Shown here piece after piece: positions 41,428-50,400 of a DNA stretch of 64,000 nucleotides. This stretch comes from VAXT01 sp963698015 (lineage in GTDB: Bacteria; Actinomycetota; Thermoleophilia; Gaiellales; Gaiellaceae). Each line of letters opens with the position of its first letter. The stretch's first letter is position 1. The notes beneath the pieces are model-generated. The model searched no databases. It had not been told where the DNA came from and saw nothing but the letters and a program-made list of their open reading frames with translations. The position numbers were made by a program, and so were the translations under genes. The stretch lies in NCBI GenBank assembly GCA_963698015.1, contig OY969109.1, forward strand, positions 2,728,001-2,792,000, in the 5' to 3' direction.

Positions 41428-41576
41428 GACGGAAATTCTAGGTTTCAGCTGGCGGCCGGCCGCGAGATTGTGCCCCTCGCTTTCCTGACGGGCCGCTGAG
41501 CGTCCGTATGCGAGCGGGACAGTGTTAGGCCACACGGCCCGCTTGCAGGAGGGCGGTCAGCGGCGCGAGGCAGGGC

Positions 41577-41601
41577 GGAGCCGGGCTGCGCCCGGCGGGA
41601 G
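41577..41601. repeat. Dispersed GC-rich palindromic repeat, copy 2
   Basis: GCCGGGC/GCCCGGC (41580-41596, 3-nt loop) with the same GGA and GGGAG flanks as the copy at 192-217, differing at one loop base. It lies in the 200-bp spacer between pdxS and pdxT. In the pdxS transcript it would form a stable hairpin after the stop codon and might lower pdxT expression. Confidence 0.55.
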
Positions 41602-41627
41602 CCCAGCCGGTCAGGGAAGCGAGGGGT

Positions 41628-42512
41628 TTACCAGCCTCGGGTTTCGAGCAGCTCTTCCGGCGGGATGCCCGCCGCCGCGAGGCCCGTCATCGCGTCGCCC
41701 AGGCCCTGCGAGACGCGCGCCAGGACTGCCGCATCCTGGTAGTGCGTCGTCGCCTCGACGATCGCCTTCGCGCGCTCGGACGGGTTCGTGGACTTGAAGA
41801 TGCCGGAGCCGACGAAGACGCCGTCCGCGCCGAGCTGCATGCAGAGCGCGGCATCGGCCGGAGTCGCGATCCCGCCGGCCGTGAAGGTCACGACAGGCAG
41901 CTTCCCGTTCTCGGCGACCCAGGTCACGAGCTCGATCGGGGCCCGCAGCTCCTTCGCCTCCGAGTAGCGCTCGTCCGAGCTCATCGCGCCGAGCCTCTTG
42001 ATCGAGCCGAAGACGGCCCGCATGTGCATGACCGCATTGACGATGTCGCCGGTCCCCGCCTCGCCCTTCGTGCGGATCATCGCGGCGCCCTCGGCGATCC
42101 GCCGCAGCGCCTCGCCGAGGTTCGTGCAGCCGCAGACGAACGGGACGGTGAACCTCCACTTGTCGATGTGGTTGGCCGTGTCCGCCGGGGTCAGGACCTC
42201 GCTCTCGTCGATGTAGTCGACCTCGAGCGCCTCGAGGATCTGCGCCTCGACGAAATGGCCGATGCGCGCCTTGGCCATGACCGGAATCGTCACGGCCTCC
42301 TGGATCTCGCGGATCTTGTCCGGATCGGCCATGCGCGCGACGCCGCCCTCGCGGCGGATGTCCGCGGGGACGCGCTCGAGCGCCATCACCGCGCACGCGC
42401 CCGCGTCCTCGGCGATCCGCGCCTGGTCGGCGTCGGTCACGTCCATGATCACGCCGCCCTTGAGCATCTCGGCGAGCCCGCTCTTGACGCGCATCGTGCC
42501 GATCTCGGCCAT
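41628..42512 (-). CDS. pdxS: Pyridoxal 5'-phosphate synthase lyase subunit PdxS
   Basis: 294 residues. Conserved blocks include GLAEMLKGGVIMDVTDADQA, MALERVPADIRREGGVARM, IPVMAKARIGHFVEAQILEA (active-site Lys), IDESEVLTPAD, FVCGCTNLGEALRRIAEGAA and TFTAGGIATPADAALCMQLG, then DGVFVGSGIFKS. It condenses ribose 5-phosphate, glyceraldehyde 3-phosphate and ammonia to PLP. Complete and of standard length. Confidence 0.97.
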   Translation of the reverse strand: MAEIGTMRVKSGLAEMLKGGVIMDVTDADQARIAEDAGACAVMALERVPADIRREGGVARMADPDKIREIQEAVTIPVMAKARIGHFVEAQILEALEVDYIDESEVLTPADTANHIDKWRFTVPFVCGCTNLGEALRRIAEGAAMIRTKGEAGTGDIVNAVMHMRAVFGSIKRLGAMSSDERYSEAKELRAPIELVTWVAENGKLPVVTFTAGGIATPADAALCMQLGADGVFVGSGIFKSTNPSERAKAIVEATTHYQDAAVLARVSQGLGDAMTGLAAAGIPPEELLETRGW

Positions 42513-42527
42513 GCGGCGATTCTAGCT

Positions 42528-43346
42528 TTACGGAGTCAGGGCGAAGTGGTCCGTGACCTGACCGCGCAGGTTCACTGCGGACACGTCGAGTCGCTCGTCG
42601 GTCGCTGTCACGTACAGGAAGCCGTGCCCGTAGCGCACCCGCACGCGCGGCGGATACGAGCTCGGACAACCGTGCAGCCTGTACAGGCCGGCCGCGCCGC
42701 CGCCGTGGACGACGTACGTCACGCCGTTCCGCGGGGCGAAGCGTTGGTAGTTGTGGTCGTGTCCCGAGAGGACGAGCTGGACGCCGTAGCTCTCGAAGAG
42801 CGGAACCCAGCTCCGCACGACGTCCGTGTCACCGGAATGGCCGCCGCACGTGTACGGCGGATGATGGAAGAGGGCGATCTTCCAGGTCGCCGACGACTGC
42901 GACAGTTGCTGCTCGAGCCACGCCGTCTGCCGTGCCGTGACCGCATTCGAGTCCAGGAAGAAGAGCTGGACGTCTCCGAGCCTGCGCGTGTAGTAGCGGC
43001 CGGGCATCCCGAGCGTCTTCAGCTCGTAGCCGCCCCGCCCGACCTCGTAGTCGTGGTTGCCGAGCACGCCACCGACCCGCACGCCCGACCGGCGAGCCCA
43101 CCCGAAGGCCCGCTGCCAGTTCATCCGGAAGAGCTTCGCGCTCTGCAGGTAGTCGTTGTCGCCGAGCGTGACGAGCATGTTCGCCCGGTGCCGCGCGTCG
43201 AAGCGCTTCATCGCAAGACCGACGGCCGCCTCGCGCGACCCGCCCACGCCGTAGTCGCCGACCGCCAGGAAGCCGACCTGCGTCTGCGCGGCCGACGAAC
43301 CGGTCACCACGAACGCCAGACAGATGAGAAGCGGGATGCGGCGCAA
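42528..43346 (-). CDS. Secreted purple-acid-phosphatase-like metallophosphoesterase
   Basis: 272 residues. A signal peptide (IPLLICLAFVVTGSSAA) is followed by metal-binding blocks FLAVGDYGVGG, VTLGDNDYLQS, GGVLGNHDYEVGRGG, ALFHHPPYTCGGH and VLSGHDHNYQRFAP. The last two are typical of purple acid phosphatases (the His of HxH and the Tyr/His cluster). It probably releases phosphate from esters outside the cell. The gene is 15 bp from the end of pdxS and on the same strand. The substrate is unknown. Confidence 0.85.
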   Translation of the reverse strand: MRRIPLLICLAFVVTGSSAAQTQVGFLAVGDYGVGGSREAAVGLAMKRFDARHRANMLVTLGDNDYLQSAKLFRMNWQRAFGWARRSGVRVGGVLGNHDYEVGRGGYELKTLGMPGRYYTRRLGDVQLFFLDSNAVTARQTAWLEQQLSQSSATWKIALFHHPPYTCGGHSGDTDVVRSWVPLFESYGVQLVLSGHDHNYQRFAPRNGVTYVVHGGGAAGLYRLHGCPSSYPPRVRVRYGHGFLYVTATDERLDVSAVNLRGQVTDHFALTP

Positions 43347-43357
43347 GGCCGGAGAAG

Positions 43358-44110
43358 CTACTGGCTGACCGAGCTGAGCACGAGGAGCGTCCGCCCGTTC
43401 GCGCCCTGGGAGAACTGCGACTGGTACATGTTCTTAGCCGTCAGGCGATCGACGGTCGCCCTTTCCACCGGGCTCAGCCCCGGATCGCTCAGCACCTTGT
43501 GCGGCGGGAGCGTCGCGTCGAGCGGCTTCGAGAGCTCCGACTGGAAGCTCTTCCGCCTGAGATAGATCGCGTAGTTCGTGTTCCCGGCCGGCGGAAGCAG
43601 GCCGACGATCGAGTCGACGCTCGGCGAGTACTTGAAGGTGTAGAGCGCGAGCTCGAGCGTCTCTCGCCGGAGAAGCGGAAGGGGGTCCTGCGCGCCCGTG
43701 CTCGGCAGCCCGCAGCGCGGCGCGCTCCCGCAGAACACGTAGGCGACCGTCGAGTCGGAGGGCTCGAACTGCTTGATGGGGGTCCCGATCTTGCGGAACG
43801 GCTGTCTCGTGATCGCGATCCCGTCCACGATCGCGTCCTGGTAGACGAGCGGTTGCGCCTGGACGACCGCGATCGGCTGGCCGTTGTACTTGTACGCCGG
43901 CGCCACGTGGTCGGCCATGTTCTGCGCCTTCGTGAGGACGTTGCCGCCCTTCGGCTTGTACGACGACCAGCCGTTGTTCGAGGTGCCCCGCGAGACGAGC
44001 ATGGCGAAGAGGACGAGCACGCCGACGAACCCGGCGACGACGACGAGGTTCGCCGCCATGAGGCCCCGGCTGTGCGGTCGGCGGCGCGGGCTTTCTACAG
44101 CATCGGCCAT
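43358..44110 (-). CDS. Single-helix membrane protein coupled to the FtsH-like protease
   Basis: 250 residues. A basic N-terminus, one membrane helix (LVVVAGFVGVLVLFAMLVS), and an extracytoplasmic domain of about 200 residues (NMADHVAPAYKYNGQPIAVV, FEPSDSTVAYVFCGSAPRCG, TFKYSPSVDSIVGLLPP). Two Cys near 130-140 may form a disulfide. It starts inside the 3' end of the FtsH-like gene (16-bp overlap), so the two products are probably partners, as HflK/C are for FtsH. No homology was recognised. Confidence 0.65.
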   Translation of the reverse strand: MADAVESPRRRPHSRGLMAANLVVVAGFVGVLVLFAMLVSRGTSNNGWSSYKPKGGNVLTKAQNMADHVAPAYKYNGQPIAVVQAQPLVYQDAIVDGIAITRQPFRKIGTPIKQFEPSDSTVAYVFCGSAPRCGLPSTGAQDPLPLLRRETLELALYTFKYSPSVDSIVGLLPPAGNTNYAIYLRRKSFQSELSKPLDATLPPHKVLSDPGLSPVERATVDRLTAKNMYQSQFSQGANGRTLLVLSSVSQ

Positions 44111-46470
44111 GTCTTCTCCTCCAGGAGGTCGAGTTTCGCCGGCTGGAGCTTCGCGCCGTCGAGGAGCTCGACCAGGTCGTCACCGTAGATCTCCTTGCGC
44201 GCCACGACCTCGTCCGCGATCTTCTCGATCCCCATGCGGTTCTGCCGGACGAAGTTGTGCGCCGTCACATACGCCTGGCCGACTAGTTGCGCCGCGAGGC
44301 TTCGCTTGTCACGGTCCATGAGCACGCTGGCGGCGACGTCGTGGTCCTGGATGCTGCCCGTGCGGTTCATCAGCTTGAGCCCGATCTCCTCGAACCGCTT
44401 CAGGACGCGCTCCTCCTCCTGCGCGTCGCTGCGGTCGCCGAGTTCGAGCGGCTCGGGTCCCATCCCCGCGGCGCCGACCATGAGTGCGGCCAGCCGAGTG
44501 ACGGTCTGGATGTCACCGCCGACCCCGCTCGTCGTCTGCCCGTAGAACACGCGCTCCGCGGCCATCGCGCCGAGGCCCCAGATCAGCGTCGCCATCTGGT
44601 CGGAGCGCCACTGGCTGAAGTGCTCGACCTGCTCCGCGGCCTGGTGGTGGCCCAGCGACTCGCCGCGCATGCGGATCGAGATCCGCGTCGACTCGGAGCC
44701 CTTCATGTAGACGTGGCTCGCGGCCGCGTGCCCGGACTCGTGGAGGGCCACCGCCCGCGTGTCCTCCTCCGGGTACTCGATGTTGACCGCGGTTCCCGAC
44801 TCGACTGTGGTCATGGCCTCGAGGATGTCGCCCGAGTCGAAGCGCTCGCGGCCGTCGGCGTGCGCGTACGTGAGCGCCATCGAGCAGACCTGCTCCAGCA
44901 TCGCCGGGCTGTAACCGCCCGTGATGCGGGCGAGCTCGTCGCGCTTCTTGTCCTCGTCCAGCTCCGGCTCGTGCGCGACCTTCCCGATGTAGAGGTCGAG
45001 GATGTCCTTGCGGTCGATCTTGGTCGGCGTGCGGAGCCAGACGTGGCGGCCCATGCGGCCCGGACGCGTCAGCGCCGGATCGAGCTGGCTGATCGGGACG
45101 TTGGTCGCGCCGATGAAGTAGATCTGGTCCTTGCGCGGCTTCGGCCGCGGGACGCGGAGGGAGAACTTGCCGACCTTCGGAGGGATGATGTAACTCGCGT
45201 CGAGCAGCGTGTTCGTCCAGTTCGTGAAGAGGCGCCGGAAGAAGGGCGGGTTGTCGATCCCGTCCATCACGACCAGAAGCTGGTTCAGCGCGAGCTGACC
45301 GCCGCCGCCCATCATCCCCGGGAACGCGCCGCCGCCCTGATTGAAGATCCGCCCGAGACCTCGCGGCGTGGGAGTGCCTTCCCGCTGGGCAAAGAGCCGG
45401 TCACGCCAGGCACGCGTCTCGAGGATCATGTCCCCGGTCGGGTTCAGCGCGCCGAAGGGCCCGTAGAAGAGCGACTCCTCGATCCGGGCGGCCGTGTAGC
45501 TCGCGCCGCCGCCGAGCGCCGCGCGCCGCATGCCGACGGCGTCGATCTCGTCGATGAAGACGATGCACTGGCCGCCCCACTTGCGGGCGAGCTTCTTGGC
45601 CTTGCGTGCCAGCCAGCGGACGATGACGGCGTCCATTCCCAGGAAGGTCTGCTGGAACCCGGAGCCCGGCATCAGGACGAAGGGGCAGTTGAAGCCCGTG
45701 GCGATCGCCTTCGCGAGCATCGTCTTTCCGGTTCCGGGCGCGCCGAGGAACAGCAGGCCGCGCTCTCGCTTTCCGCCGGCTTGCTCGAACGCCTCTCCGG
45801 ACTGCCAAAGGGTGACGACCCGGCTGACCTCTTGCTTGGCCTCGTCCTGGCCGCGCACGTCGGCCAGGCGGACGCCCCAGTCCGCGTCGCCGGGCTCGAA
45901 GCCCCGCATCTGCGAGACCCCGATCAGCATCATCGGGCCGATGAAGATCAGCGCGTTGAAGAGGAAGAAGATCGGCAGGGTGAAGAGCAGTCCGATCAGC
46001 TGCTGGCCCTGGACGAAACCCTTGATCGAGTCGAAGATCGTGGTCGCGCTGCCGACCCAGCTCGTCGACCCGCCCGGGACGAGCAGTCGGACGAGCCAGA
46101 TCAGAGTCAGCACGACGACCACGAAGATCAGGAGCCGGAAGACGGCCCGCCAGAACGAGACGCGGCGGCGCGCCATGACGTCCTCTTCCTTCAGCTCGGC
46201 GTCGTCGATCCCGTACAGGCTCGGCCAGGGCATCAGGCGCCGAATCGCAAGCTCGACCGCGCCGCGGAACGCGACGACGATGAGGAACGTCGCGGCGAGC
46301 GACCAGGCGATGCTGTAGCCCTCGACGGAGTGGAGCCAGACGAACGGCGCCGGGCTCATGACGAGGGCGATCGCGGTCGCCCTCCTGGTCAGGCGGCGCC
46401 AGTCCTCCCCGAGCTCGGAGGATGCCGAAGTGCGGTCGAGGAGCCCGGGCTCCGCTCGATCTGTCGCCAT
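44095..46470 (-). CDS. FtsH-like membrane AAA+ metalloprotease with insertions in the ATPase domain
   Basis: 791 residues. Four membrane helices lie before residue 190. The AAA domain has FLGAPGTGKTMLAKAIATGF near 240 and CIVFIDEIDAVGMRR, and the second region of homology FIGATNVPISQLDPALTRPG. The protease domain has the zinc motif ALHESGHAAASHVYM (HExxH). Compared with FtsH there is an insert of about 70 residues after Walker B (Gly/Met-rich, GRIFNQGGGAFPGMMGGGGQ) and another of about 40 before the sensor. It is a divergent paralogue rather than the housekeeping FtsH, probably for membrane-protein quality control. Confidence 0.85.
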   Translation of the reverse strand: MATDRAEPGLLDRTSASSELGEDWRRLTRRATAIALVMSPAPFVWLHSVEGYSIAWSLAATFLIVVAFRGAVELAIRRLMPWPSLYGIDDAELKEEDVMARRRVSFWRAVFRLLIFVVVVLTLIWLVRLLVPGGSTSWVGSATTIFDSIKGFVQGQQLIGLLFTLPIFFLFNALIFIGPMMLIGVSQMRGFEPGDADWGVRLADVRGQDEAKQEVSRVVTLWQSGEAFEQAGGKRERGLLFLGAPGTGKTMLAKAIATGFNCPFVLMPGSGFQQTFLGMDAVIVRWLARKAKKLARKWGGQCIVFIDEIDAVGMRRAALGGGASYTAARIEESLFYGPFGALNPTGDMILETRAWRDRLFAQREGTPTPRGLGRIFNQGGGAFPGMMGGGGQLALNQLLVVMDGIDNPPFFRRLFTNWTNTLLDASYIIPPKVGKFSLRVPRPKPRKDQIYFIGATNVPISQLDPALTRPGRMGRHVWLRTPTKIDRKDILDLYIGKVAHEPELDEDKKRDELARITGGYSPAMLEQVCSMALTYAHADGRERFDSGDILEAMTTVESGTAVNIEYPEEDTRAVALHESGHAAASHVYMKGSESTRISIRMRGESLGHHQAAEQVEHFSQWRSDQMATLIWGLGAMAAERVFYGQTTSGVGGDIQTVTRLAALMVGAAGMGPEPLELGDRSDAQEEERVLKRFEEIGLKLMNRTGSIQDHDVAASVLMDRDKRSLAAQLVGQAYVTAHNFVRQNRMGIEKIADEVVARKEIYGDDLVELLDGAKLQPAKLDLLEEKTWPML

Positions 46471-46524
46471 GCCTAAAAGGTTAGACGTGAATTCGGCAGA
46501 TTCGGTTTGGCGGGCCTTCGCGAT

Positions 46525-47154
46525 CTAGTGCGGATCGACGCCCATGTGGGCAGAGACGTGGTCCTGTAAGTGGTCGACAGCCGGCAGCGAGACGGTGGCG
46601 AGCGCAAGCCCCGAGACGAGTGACGCCCCGACGACGCCGAGGCGAAGGGCGAGGCCCGGCGAGGGGAGCCGGATCGCACGTGGCAGCCTCAACACCCTCG
46701 TCAACACGTGGACCGTGGTCGTCCCGAACCAGACCAGGAAGCTCGCCTTGTGCAGTCCGACGAGCGCTCCTTCGCGCTGCCCGAGCACAAGCAGGCCGAC
46801 GCCGCTCGCGAAGAGCGCGATCGTCGACGCGACGAGGACTGGCGCCACGATCGCTCGCAAGACGATATGCGGCGGACAGCGCCGGACGTATTCGTCTGCG
46901 CCCAGGTAGTAGCGAAGCATCCGCCAGCCTGTGCTCCCGACCTTGACCGCGACCACCGGAATCAGCAGGACGCCGACGAACGCGTGCACCGTCAGCAGGG
47001 ACCGGATGTTCAGCAGCGTTGCGCCCTCGACCGCGAGCAGCACGAGGAGCAGCGTCGCGACGATCGCGGTCAGCTGTTCGTTGCCGTCGCTGCCGCCGAG
47101 GACGCGATTCGTGATCCGCTCTGGCACGCGGCCCAGTAAAGCAGGAGCCTGCAC
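46525..47154 (-). CDS. Cytochrome b561-like four-to-six-helix membrane protein
   Basis: 209 residues. Helices: TAIVATLLLVLLAVEGATLL, VHAFVGVLLIPVVAVKVG, VAPVLVASTIALFASGVGLL, ASFLVWFGTTTVHVLTRVL and LGVVGASLVSGLALATVSLP. Paired His residues on two helices (LTVHAFVG and LVGLHKASF with VHVLTR) could bind heme b as in ferric reductase or b561-type proteins. The gene stands alone between the protease and a gene-free region. The redox role is inferred from the His positions only. Confidence 0.6.
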   Translation of the reverse strand: MQAPALLGRVPERITNRVLGGSDGNEQLTAIVATLLLVLLAVEGATLLNIRSLLTVHAFVGVLLIPVVAVKVGSTGWRMLRYYLGADEYVRRCPPHIVLRAIVAPVLVASTIALFASGVGLLVLGQREGALVGLHKASFLVWFGTTTVHVLTRVLRLPRAIRLPSPGLALRLGVVGASLVSGLALATVSLPAVDHLQDHVSAHMGVDPH

Positions 47155-47462
47155 GGAGTTCGTCTTGGCACCGCCTCAGCGCGAGTTCGTCACGCCTGCG
47201 GCGTGACTTCCCTTTTCGTGCGCCCGCTGCGCGAGCGCGCGAAAAGGAGGGACCGGGTCGGCTCCTGCGGCAAAGCCTCCCCGGCCCCATGTACGCCGCA
47301 GATACTTGGTGCCCCTGACCGCGGGGAGACACTTCTGATTATGCGCGCGGTCTCCTGGTCTGGCAATAGCCGCGCTCTTCAGGCTCGGCAGCTCGAGGTG
47401 GTGCATTCGAGTCGGCGGGAGAGGCATGCGCGCTGCCCCTCCCGCTACGAACGAGCGCCGAA
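47155..47462. other. Gene-free stretch with two hairpins
   Basis: No convincing ORF in 308 bp. Two hairpins are clear: GTCACGCC tgc GGCGTGAC (47189-47207), and CCTTTTCG (47211-47218) pairing with CGAAAAGG (47240-47247) around a GC-rich loop. They lie between the start of the b561-like gene and the end of the Calx-beta gene, so they may terminate the latter's transcript. Confidence 0.5.
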
Positions 47463-50400
47463 CTAGTGGTGTCTGCGACCCCTGCTGACGACTAGGTTGA
47501 TCTTGGAGTTCGTGGGCAGCATCCGGCCGGGCCGGCGGCTTTGCGCGATGACGATGCCCTGTTTCCTCTGCCGCGAGTAGGCGCGGGTCACCTTGCCGAC
47601 GCGACAGTGCCTCTGCTTGATCACCGCCGTGGCTTTCGCCAACGACTTGCCGATCACGTTCGGCACTTTGCACTTGGTCGTCGGAGGAGGCGGAGGCGGC
47701 GGAGGTGGTGGCGGCGGAGGTGGTGGTGGCGGAGGCGGAGGTGGTGGTGGTGGAGGAGGTGGTGGTGGCGGAGGCGGAGGTGGCGGAGGCGGAGGTGGAG
47801 GTGGAGGTGGAGGTGGAGGCGGAGGCGGAGGCGGAGGCGGAGGCGGAGGTGGTGGAGGAGGAGGAGGAGGAGGTGGAGGTGGAGGTGGCGGAGGTGGCGG
47901 AGGTGGTGGCGGCCCAGTGACCGCGAGCCCGGTCCACCCGGTGATTGCACCGACCGTCGCCGAGATCGTGGTCGATCCGGCGCTGATGCCGTGCGCGAGG
48001 CCGCCGGCGCTGATCGTCGCTACGGACGGAGTCGCCGAGGCCCAGGCGGCCGTCGAGGTCACGTCTTCGGTATGGGCATCCGAATAGGTGCCTGTGGCGG
48101 TGAACTGCTGGTCGGCCCCGATTGCAATCGCCGGGTTCGCGGGCGTCACGGCGATGCTGTTGAGGATGACCTGGCCGTCGTTGTCTCCAATCGTGATCAC
48201 CGCGACGGCGTCCGAGATCGTGCCGTTGACCGGCGCCGAGAGTAGGAAGTTGAATGTCTCGGCGTCCTCGATGTTGGGACAATCGAGGATCTGCACCCGC
48301 ACTACCTTGGTCGTCTCACCCGGGGCGAAGCTGAGCGTGCCGGAGGCGGCGACGTAGTCGAAGTTGCAGGCTGTGCTGGCGACAGCGGTGACGTCCTGAG
48401 TCGTGTAGTTGACCGAGACCGTGTTCTGGCCCGGCGCCGAGAGGGTCACTCTCAGATCGACGAAGCCGTCCCCTTCGCCCACCGCGACATCAGGCGGCGC
48501 GGAGATTCCGGGCTGCGAGACTGCGTCGGCGTCGCTCGGGCCGATCGTGACCGTTCCGGTGCCGCGGGAGATCGTGGCACCGATCGGGTTGCTGAGACCG
48601 AGCGTGAAGCTCTCGGCCGGTTCAACGACTCCGTCGTCGGCGATCGGCACCACCAGGGTCTTGGCCGTCTCGCCCGGCGCAAACGTCAGCGTGCCGCTGA
48701 CGGCGGTGTAGTCGCCGCTGGCAGTCGCACTGCCGTCAGCGGTCGAGTAGTCGACGGTGACGGTGCTGTTCGAGGACTCGCTGCCGGCATCGCCGAGGAG
48801 CACCGATACGAGCGCATATCCGTCCTTCTCGTCGACGACCGCATCGCGCGCGGACAGCCGCGGGGTAGCGACCACGTGATCGTTGTCGACGATGCTGATC
48901 CGCCCGCTCGTTCTTGCGATGGTGCCGTTGACCGGCGAGCTCAGGTCGACGGTGAATGCCTCGAACCCTTCGGGTGTCGGGCAGTCGAGAATCTGCACCC
49001 GCACCATCTTCGTCGTCTCACCCGGCGCGAAGTTGAGCGTTCCGGAGGCTCCGACATAGTCGAAGTTGCAGGCCGTGCTTGCGACTGCGGTGCTGTCAGC
49101 GGTTGTGTAGTTGACCGAGACTGGGTTCGACCCCGGTTGAGATAGCCGCACCACCACGTCGAGGTAGCCGTCGGACTCGCCGAGGATGGCGTCGGTTGGC
49201 GCAAGGATGCGAGGCTGCGAGCTTGCGGCAGCGTCGCTCGCGCCGATCGTGACCGTCCCCGTGCCGGTCGCGATGAGCGCGTTGGTCGGGTTGCTCAGGC
49301 TCAATGTGAAGCTCTCCGACGGCTCGGCAGCGGCGTCGTCTGCGATCGCCACCGGGACGGTTTTGGCGGTCTCTCCCGGTGCGAACGTGAGTGTGCCGCC
49401 GGCCGTGGTGTAGTCGCTGCCTGCGCTCGCTGTGCCGTCAGCCGTCGCGTAATCGACCGTGACGGTGCTGTTCGAAGCCTGGCCGCCGGTGCCACCGAGC
49501 AGCACCGAAACCAATGCTGTGCCGTCCTTCTCGTCGACGACCGCGTCGCGCACGAAGAGGCGCGGGGTCGGGACCACGGTGTCGTTGTCGACGATGCCGA
49601 TCCGCCCGCTCGCCCTTGCGATCACATCGTTGACCGGAGCGCTCAGGTCGAAGGTGAAGGCCTCTAGGCCCTCGGCCAAGGAGCAGTCGAGGATCTGCAC
49701 CCTCACGACCTTGGTCGTCTCTCCTGGGGCGAAGACGAGCGTCCCCGATGCTCCGACGTAGTCGAAGTTGCAGGCTGTGCTGGCGACGGCGGTGCTGTCG
49801 AGGGTCGTGTAGTGGACGGAGGCCGTGTTCGAGCCCGGCTGGGACAGACGCACCATCACGTCGATGAACCCGTCGCCTTCGCCCACGATCGCGTCAGTAG
49901 GCGCGAATACCGCCGGCTGCGAGCTGGCGGCGGCATCGCTGGCGCCGATCAGCACGGCGCCGCTGCCGGTGGAGACGGTGGCGTTGGTCGGGTTGCTCAG
50001 GTTGAGGAAGAAACCCTCCTGCCCCTCTGCGGCGGCGTCATCCGCGATCGGTACGACCACCGTCTTGGCCGTCTCCCCCGGCGAGAACGAGAGTGTTCCG
50101 CTGACTGCGGTGTAGTCGGAGCCGTTCGCCGTGCCGTTTGCAGTCGCATAGTCGACGGTCACGGTGCTGTTCGAGGCCTGGCCGCCTGGACCGCCCATCA
50201 AGACGGAGACCAGGGCGAAACCGTCCTTCTCGTCGACGACCGCGTCGCGCGCGAACAGTCGGGGTGTGGCCACGATCGTATCGTTGTCCACGATGCTGAT
50301 CCGCCCGCTCGCCCTCGAGATCACACCGTTGAGCGGCGTATTCAGGTCGAGGGTGAAAGCCTCGAAACCTTCGGTGTTCGGACAGTCGAGGATCTGCACG

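Noticed and set aside
47593..48087. Plus-strand frame of nearly pure glycine, like a PE-PGRS or silk protein
   Set aside because: It is the antisense of the poly-Pro tract in the Calx-beta gene, which has a signal peptide, domains and a full tail on the other strand.
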